A stretch of 64,000 nt of DNA from Silene conica (Eukaryota; Streptophyta; Magnoliopsida; Caryophyllales; Caryophyllaceae), in contig CM055313.2 of the NCBI GenBank assembly GCA_029255685.2, positions 47,138,079 to 47,202,078 of the forward strand, written 5' to 3'. Each line of letters begins with the position of its first letter. The stretch's first letter is position 1. Shown piece by piece: positions 59,050 to 64,000 of this stretch. The translations under genes and the position numbers were made by a program. The notes below the pieces were generated by a model. It searched no databases. It was given only the letters and a program-made list of their open reading frames with translations, and was not told the DNA's origin.

Positions 59050-60008
59050 TGTAACATCCCGCATTTTCGTAAATTATATTTTAAGAGTTTTAATTTATTT
59101 TACGGAATAAAATAATATTTTAATATAAATTGTTAAGTTATTTTTAAATGTTCCGTTAAGATCCGTCTTAAGAAACCTTAATTTCTTAAGATGTTAATAA
59201 CTTGGCTTAAATCAAACCCGACTTAAAACCCGTTCACAACTATTGACCCGACTCAAGAAAGAAAAAGGACTACTTAAACCCCACCACCAAAACCCTTATG
59301 TCGACATCTTTTTTCCCTCACAACTCTTTCCACTGCTTCTCCTTCAACCTCCATTTTTCTTATTTTTTCAAGCTTCAACTCAACATTTTGAGGTCTTCCC
59401 GAAGTCGAATCAAGGCAAGTCATACCTTTTCGGAATCCTTGCGAGATTTGCAAGACATCCGTCTCTTTCAATTTCATTTCCGTTCAACTTGAAAAAGGGG
59501 CTGTTTTGTGTAATTTCCGTTTTTAGCATCTACAAACCCGTTTTCTTTGTTGTAGGAGAAGACTTAGAGGATCTTGGTGTTGATAGTTTCATTGTTGAAG
59601 AGGATCTTGGAGCTTAATCGCTTTTGAGGTGACGATAATGAGATAACTCGGCCTTTATGTGTATATTAGCATGTTTGTTGTGATTCTTGTGTTGATTTCC
59701 GTTTTTGTTGATTTACATTGATTAAAGGACTTAGTAATATGTTTAGGGTGTGTTCTATGTGAAGATTTCATGCTTTAAAGTTTTGTTATATGTTCGTAAG
59801 CATATTTGCAGTTTTACTCATTTTGCGACGGATACTCTTGGAATTCATTTGAGGATTGTTATGGGAATCAATTGCTGGTAGATAAGTCGTATTTGATGAT
59901 TAGGAATGTTGGGTATACATCATATGTAACAATATTGAAGTTTGTAGATCGAATTGTGGTAATTTCTTATGGTCTGAAAATCACGTTTTTGTGCACAGGC
60001 TCTCTGAG

Positions 60009-60390
60009 CCGGTCGACCAACCGGCCGCCGGTCGACCGGCTGAGAGCGCGTCTTTGTGTTTTTCGAAATTTTTGAGAAAAAGGCTTTGAACTGCCAGCCG
60101 GCCGACCGGCTGCCTGCCGACCGGCTGGTAGTCCCTTTGTGTCGTGTTTGTCTTGCGTAAACCATAGATAGATGGGAGCCCAGCCGGCAGACCGGCCGCC
60201 TGCCAGCCGGCTGGGAGTGCATATGGGGATGGTTTACGAATTTTGTAAAGGCTAGGGGAAAGTATTCCCAGCCGGCCGACCGGCTGCCTGCCGACCGGCT
60301 GGGAGTCCCCTTGTGTTGTTCTTCGATTGAAAGAGAAAGGAAGGCTGAGAGGTCACCAGCCGGCCGACCGGCTGCCTGCCGACCGGCTGG
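60009..60390. repeat. Five GC-rich inverted repeats in the GypA2 LTR
   Basis: A GTCGACC...GGTCGACCGGC block (60009-60042) is followed by CCAGCCGG...CCGGCTGG inverted repeats at 60094-60128, 60180-60214, 60268-60302 and 60356-60390. The centre of most reads CGACCGGCTGCCTGCCGA. Spacing is ~87 bp; spacers are unrelated. Confidence 0.9.
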
Positions 60391-60688
60391 GGACCCCTGT
60401 AGGATATTTTTGGGAAATTTGTGAATCGTTCGTAACTTTTAAACGGTTGATCGGTTTTGTTTGAAACTCGTTTTGTGTACCCTTAATGTGTTTTGAGGTC
60501 CCCGGTGGATGGGCAACACTATATTGGGTTCGGGAATGGAGTGAGGATAGAGACCCCCCGGCCGGGCAACCGGAAGGGAGACCGGCTCTCCCTCGTCTTA
60601 GTTCTCAGGACCAATTAGGTGTTGATTAGGGATAAGAGTCTAAAACTATAGGTTAGTTTCTAGCTTTGAATGCTGATGTCTTGGTGCG

Positions 60689-61279
60689 TATTAAGATATG
60701 CCTTAAGCTGGCCTCTGGACTTAATAAGTGCGTTGCATGTCGCGTAATGGGATATGTGTTAAGCTCACCTCTGGACCCGTTACGTGTTTTGCTTGGGCGT
60801 GTCAGGATATGTGTTAAGCTCACCTCTGGACCTGACACGTGATCGGTTGTCGTATACGGGATATGTGTTAAGTTCACCTCTGGACCCGTTGTGCGGTAGC
60901 TAGGTATTGGGATATGTGTTAAGTTCACCTCTGGACCCAGTACTTGTTTTGGCATAGGGATATGTGTTAAGTTCACCTCTGGACCCTTTGCTTGTAGATG
61001 TATAGGGATATGTGTTAAGTTCACCTCTGGACCCTTTACATGAATTGGATGCTGGGATATGTGTTAAGCTCACCTCTGGACCCGACATCTGTGGTAGTGG
61101 GATATGTGTTAAGTTCACCTCTGGACCCACTACTGAATTGAGTATAGGGATATGTGTTAAGTTCACCTCTGGACCCTTTACTTGCTTTGCGTGTTGGGAT
61201 ATGTGTTAAGTTCACCTCTGGACCCGACATGTGTTTTAGTAATGGGATATGTGTTAAGCTCACCTCTGGACCCATTGCT
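60689..61279. repeat. Twelve-unit hairpin minisatellite in the GypA2 LTR
   Basis: Units of ~40-60 bp each have a 24-nt loop (core ATATGTGTTAAG..CACCTCTGGA) between complementary arms. Arm pairs: 60689-60695/60720-60726; 60743-60751/60776-60784; 60798-60806/60831-60839; near 60855-60860/60885-60890 (weaker); 60904-60911/60936-60943; 60952-60959/60984-60991; 60998-61007/61032-61041; 61048-61056/61081-61089; 61094-61101/61126-61133; 61141-61149/61174-61182; 61191-61198/61223-61230; 61238-61246/61271-61279. Arms differ between units; complementarity holds. Frames reading 'GPEVNLTHIP' are by-products. Confidence 0.93.
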
Positions 61280-61967
61280 AGTGTTATGAATGTTTTATCT
61301 GCTTGCCTTGATTTTGGTACAGTGTCAGATATACTTGATGAGTTAATGATGTTTGTTTGAGTATTGGTTTAATCATCCAAGGCATTGGATGACTCTTAGT
61401 TCGGTTTCATAAATAGTTGGATTGAAAGACCCCCCGACTGGGTAACCAGTAGGGAAACCGGCTCTCCTTCCTAACGGTTTATGAAGTTGGTTGAGGGCCG
61501 TGCACTGTAATCGCATTATAGTATGAGAACAGTTGATGAGATGTTTATGCTTCACATGTTGTTATATGTTGGAGTATTCTGTATTGTTTTATATGTTACG
61601 TGTTGTCACAAAAGGTGGCTAGGAGAACTCTAGTCACTCCCCACTGATTGTGGCGTACATGTTTACATGTATGTAGGTACATGACAGGTGGTTGGCAGAG
61701 GGTTGCATGGAGCTAGCGAGCGATGATCCTATTCATCGGTTGACTTACACGTTTACGTTAGCTAGACTTAGTTTACATTTCAGTTTTTGAGTGCCTGCAG
61801 GGATGTGCCATCCCGGGCTGATTTTATATTACGCTTGTATACTTATTTATGTTTCAGTTTTGTAGTAGGACACCTCGCATGTTTAGTTATGTAAAAAGTT
61901 TTAATTCCGCTGCATTTTTAGTATTTTGTATGTTTTATATTTCCGCTTTCGCGAGGGGTTTTACAGT

Positions 61968-61979
61968 TGGTATCAGAGC
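61968..61979 (+). other. Initiator tRNA-Met primer-binding site of GypA2
   Basis: TGGTATCAGAGC lies 2 bp after the LTR end, followed by the same leader as GypA1 ('ATTATTGCTCCCGACGCACT'). Confidence 0.93.
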
Positions 61980-63082
61980 ATTATTGCTCCCGACGCACTC
62001 ATGTGACCCCCAACCTTAACTTGACCAAATAAACAAACAATGAATGAGAGATGGGGTAGATTTAAGGACTTATATCGTAGTCTGTTTTGTGATTGCTTCT
62101 ATTAGGCTCTAAAATGTTTGTTAATTGTCATTGATTTCACCTTTATATCTTTTAATCGACAAACCGTGGGATTATCCATTTGGCGATGGAGACCGGAGTT
62201 TCTACCGAAGATAGAAGATTTGTGCTACTGTTGGAAAATACTTCTGAGCCTTGAAGATACTCCTCTTTCCTTGTGCATCACTTTCTTTGATAACTCCAAA
62301 TGCACATCCTTCTTTTAGAATATTTGTCTATCTCACTTGAACAGATCTTCATATCTTTTCAGCTTAACCTTGCTGCTTGCTTTCTTAAGGTGCCCTGTAG
62401 GTAAACTTCCCTTTTATTGGATTTGGTGGAACTAGTCTTAGGATAACCGTAAGTTGTGTTATGAGAAATATTGTTATTTTAGGAATAACTTAAGAGGTAT
62501 CGAGAGACATGTTTTGGTGATCTAAGGGTCTAGTTGTCTATCCAATTGGGAGAGTGGAAGTGAGTGATAGGATACTTGCTTGAAAGTTGAATTGTATACT
62601 TAGTATTCGGTGGAACCTAACCTTGAGAACCATGCTTAGATTGTGAAAATGGTGGATTTAAGAGTATTGTTTAAGGGTTAGATAAGATACTTGAGAACAT
62701 AGAGCGACCTAGAAGAATAGATGGGTAAAGTGAGTTTGTATCACTTGACTTAGGTGAGTGATTGAGTTGAGAAAGGTTCGTTGTTGAGGAATACGAATCA
62801 CTGACCATGATAGTTGAGCACTCGAAAAATTTATGATTTAAACTTAGAGGAAACTTGAGGATGCACCGCTAGTTTGTGAATGGAATAAAGTAATTCATTG
62901 GGAGATGGAAATTCGGAAAAACATGATGGTTTAAGAAGTGTTATCTGGTAGATAGGGAGGTAAGTAAATTGTATATGACGTATAGTTTGATGGCCTGAAA
63001 GTGTTATTGAATTATCATTGAGGGACTAGCAGAGATGGGACATCTCAAACTTTTGGGAATAGGTAGCTGTAATGGTGATATT
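61980..63082 (+). other. GypA2 internal remnant, no gag or pol seen
   Basis: The first ~110 bp match the GypA1 leader. About 62100-62390 matches nothing else in the window that I can find. From ~62400 it resembles GypA1 12500-12721 and 20062 on. So gag appears to be replaced or deleted. Confidence 0.7.
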
Positions 63083-64000
63083 GTTGGGGCTGGTGTCCTT
63101 GACAATTAAGTACAATGACTTATTAAATCTCTTTAAGGATCACAAGGGCATACTTCTGTATTATTACCAGTTGATCCACGTTTATCAATAACGGTTGGCT
63201 TGCTAGATAAGTTTGACGTTATTGTCATACGGATGGCGGTGATCAACTGGTCCCTATACGTCACACCTATAGGACACGTTTGAGAGATGTGAAGGTATGA
63301 AAATACAGTCACATTTTGCCGGATATGACTAAACAGTTAGTCAGAGGTATTGACTATTAAATTAGTCAATAAGATGTTGAGATTATTATTTAATACGGAT
63401 TAAATAATTTTAGCTAATACGGATTACATGATTAATTCGTAAATTAAATATAAACGGTTATATTTAATTAAATATTGTATTCGCGTATTAATATAAACAG
63501 TTATATAATTTGGGTAATTATACAATATCGTATTTTGTCAGACCATTATTAATATATCGACTGTATTAATATCTGATAACATGTTACGATTTATTAATAA
63601 AACCCGCGAACAACTTAAAGCTAAATGGGTCGAATCACGCATTGGGATAAGGTAAGAGTGGAAAGCCCACTCCTACCCAAACCCTATTTTCGGCCGGCCA
63701 GTGTTACAAAAGGAGGAGACTTCTCCTTTTGTCAACTACTCTTGTTTCACTGCTTAAACAATTCTCAAGAAAAATTAGGGTTTTGAGAGCACTCTTCTCC
63801 CAAAACCTCAGATCTCACATCTAAAACCTCAAGGGCTCTCCCTATATTGCAAGGCAATTGGAGAGGATTTCTAGCACACGCGGCCTCGTCTCATTCAAAG
63901 TCTTGGGTGCAAGTTATAGGAGGGAATTTGCATTAATTCCTGTTCTTAGGCCTTTTGCGCGAGGACTAAAGGTTGTACTTTTTTTCTCATGTTTTTAATC
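63083..64000 (+). mobile_element. CopC2: partial copia LTR at the window end
   Basis: TGTTGGGGCTGGTGTCCTTG starts at 63083. It aligns over 918 bp with the reverse complement of the CopC1 LTRs, with scattered differences and a variable segment near 63690-63750. Its last ~80 bp are outside the window. The probable target duplicate is GATAT (63078-63082). It cannot be seen whether a full element follows. Confidence 0.9.

Larger units (their letters stand above)
59050..61965 (+). repeat. GypA2 5' LTR (2916 bp)
   Basis: TGTAACATCCCGCATTTTCG...GAGGGGTTTTACA. It carries five GC-rich inverted repeats (60009-60390), GACCCCCC elements (60552-60591 and 61429-61470) bracketing a 12-unit hairpin minisatellite, and the ACATGTTTACATGTATG stretch near 61660. 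Confidence 0.92.
59050..63082 (+). mobile_element. GypA2: Ty3/gypsy element, 5' LTR and start of internal region
   Basis: The 5' LTR (59050-61965) and primer site are followed by ~1.1 kb of internal sequence, then interrupted by CopC2. It has the same family structure as GypA1 but is clearly diverged. No gag domain is recognised between the leader and 63082, so this copy is reduced further than GypA1. Expected target duplicate: GATCC (59045-59049). Confidence 0.88.

Noticed and set aside
60653-61275. Repetitive proteins with GPEVNLTHIP units
   Set aside because: They arise on the minus strand of the hairpin minisatellite. Spacer lengths shift the frame between units, so several overlapping frames carry the same peptide.
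60689-61279. CRISPR-like array (regular repeats with variable spacers)
   Set aside because: Repeat and spacer lengths superficially resemble one, but the genome is plant, units lie in an LTR, spacers pair with each other across the repeat, and no cas gene exists.

Overview
The window is plant nuclear DNA made almost wholly of LTR retrotransposons inserted into one another. The signs are initiator-tRNA-Met and tRNA-Asp primer-binding sites, Athila-like, Ty3/gypsy and Ty1/copia proteins, very long LTRs (1.0-2.9 kb), 5-bp target-site duplications and a plant LINE with a zf-RVT domain. I see no host gene, tRNA, rRNA or CRISPR array. A eudicot with a large, AT-rich, repeat-filled genome is likely; the species cannot be read from the sequence. 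Element names below are local labels.

Layout. 1-667 is a partial copia LTR (CopE2) at the end of an Athila-like fragment (668-5180, minus strand: LTR, tRNA-Asp primer site, decayed gag and protease). The Athila end abuts an old LTR, GypF (5181-5890 and 24594-25619), which is split by GypA1 (5891-24588, TSD CTAGC). GypA1 holds a decayed gag and no pol. It is itself interrupted by a solo LTR (9963-12228, TSD TCGAG) and by the non-coding element GypB1 (12722-20056, TSD CTTTC). GypB2 (25703 to at least 58210, minus) sits 83 bp inside the internal region of GypF. Inside GypB2 is CopC1 (29446-55117, TSD AACAT), a copia element whose polyprotein frame is open on both sides of GypB3 (32169-49124, TSD GATAC). 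The 3' LTR of GypB3 contains CopE1 (39899-48216, TSD CTTTC), a very young gag-only copia element. The nest GypF > GypB2 > CopC1 > GypB3 > CopE1 is therefore five deep. The 5' LTR of GypB2 is hit by a LINE (58211-59049), the LINE by GypA2 (59050 on), and GypA2 by a second CopC-type LTR (63083-64000).

How the parts relate. Only CopC1 carried a complete gag-protease-integrase-RT-RNase H set, and it is now split. The GypB elements carry no protein but keep a leader, a primer site and polypurine-tract modules, as expected of LARD-type elements moved in trans. GypA1 has only a decayed gag. CopE1 has an intact gag but no pol, and shares 3' UTR and LTR blocks with CopC1.

The most striking signal is in the GypA LTRs. 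A minisatellite of about 12 units (60689-61279, with counterparts at 7445-8065 and 23308-23940) has units with a conserved loop of exactly 24 nt, flanked by 7-11 nt arms that differ from unit to unit yet remain complementary within each unit. That is a tandem array of covarying hairpins. The same LTRs also carry four or five larger GC-rich inverted repeats. Short palindromes centred on TCGA recur in three otherwise unrelated element families.
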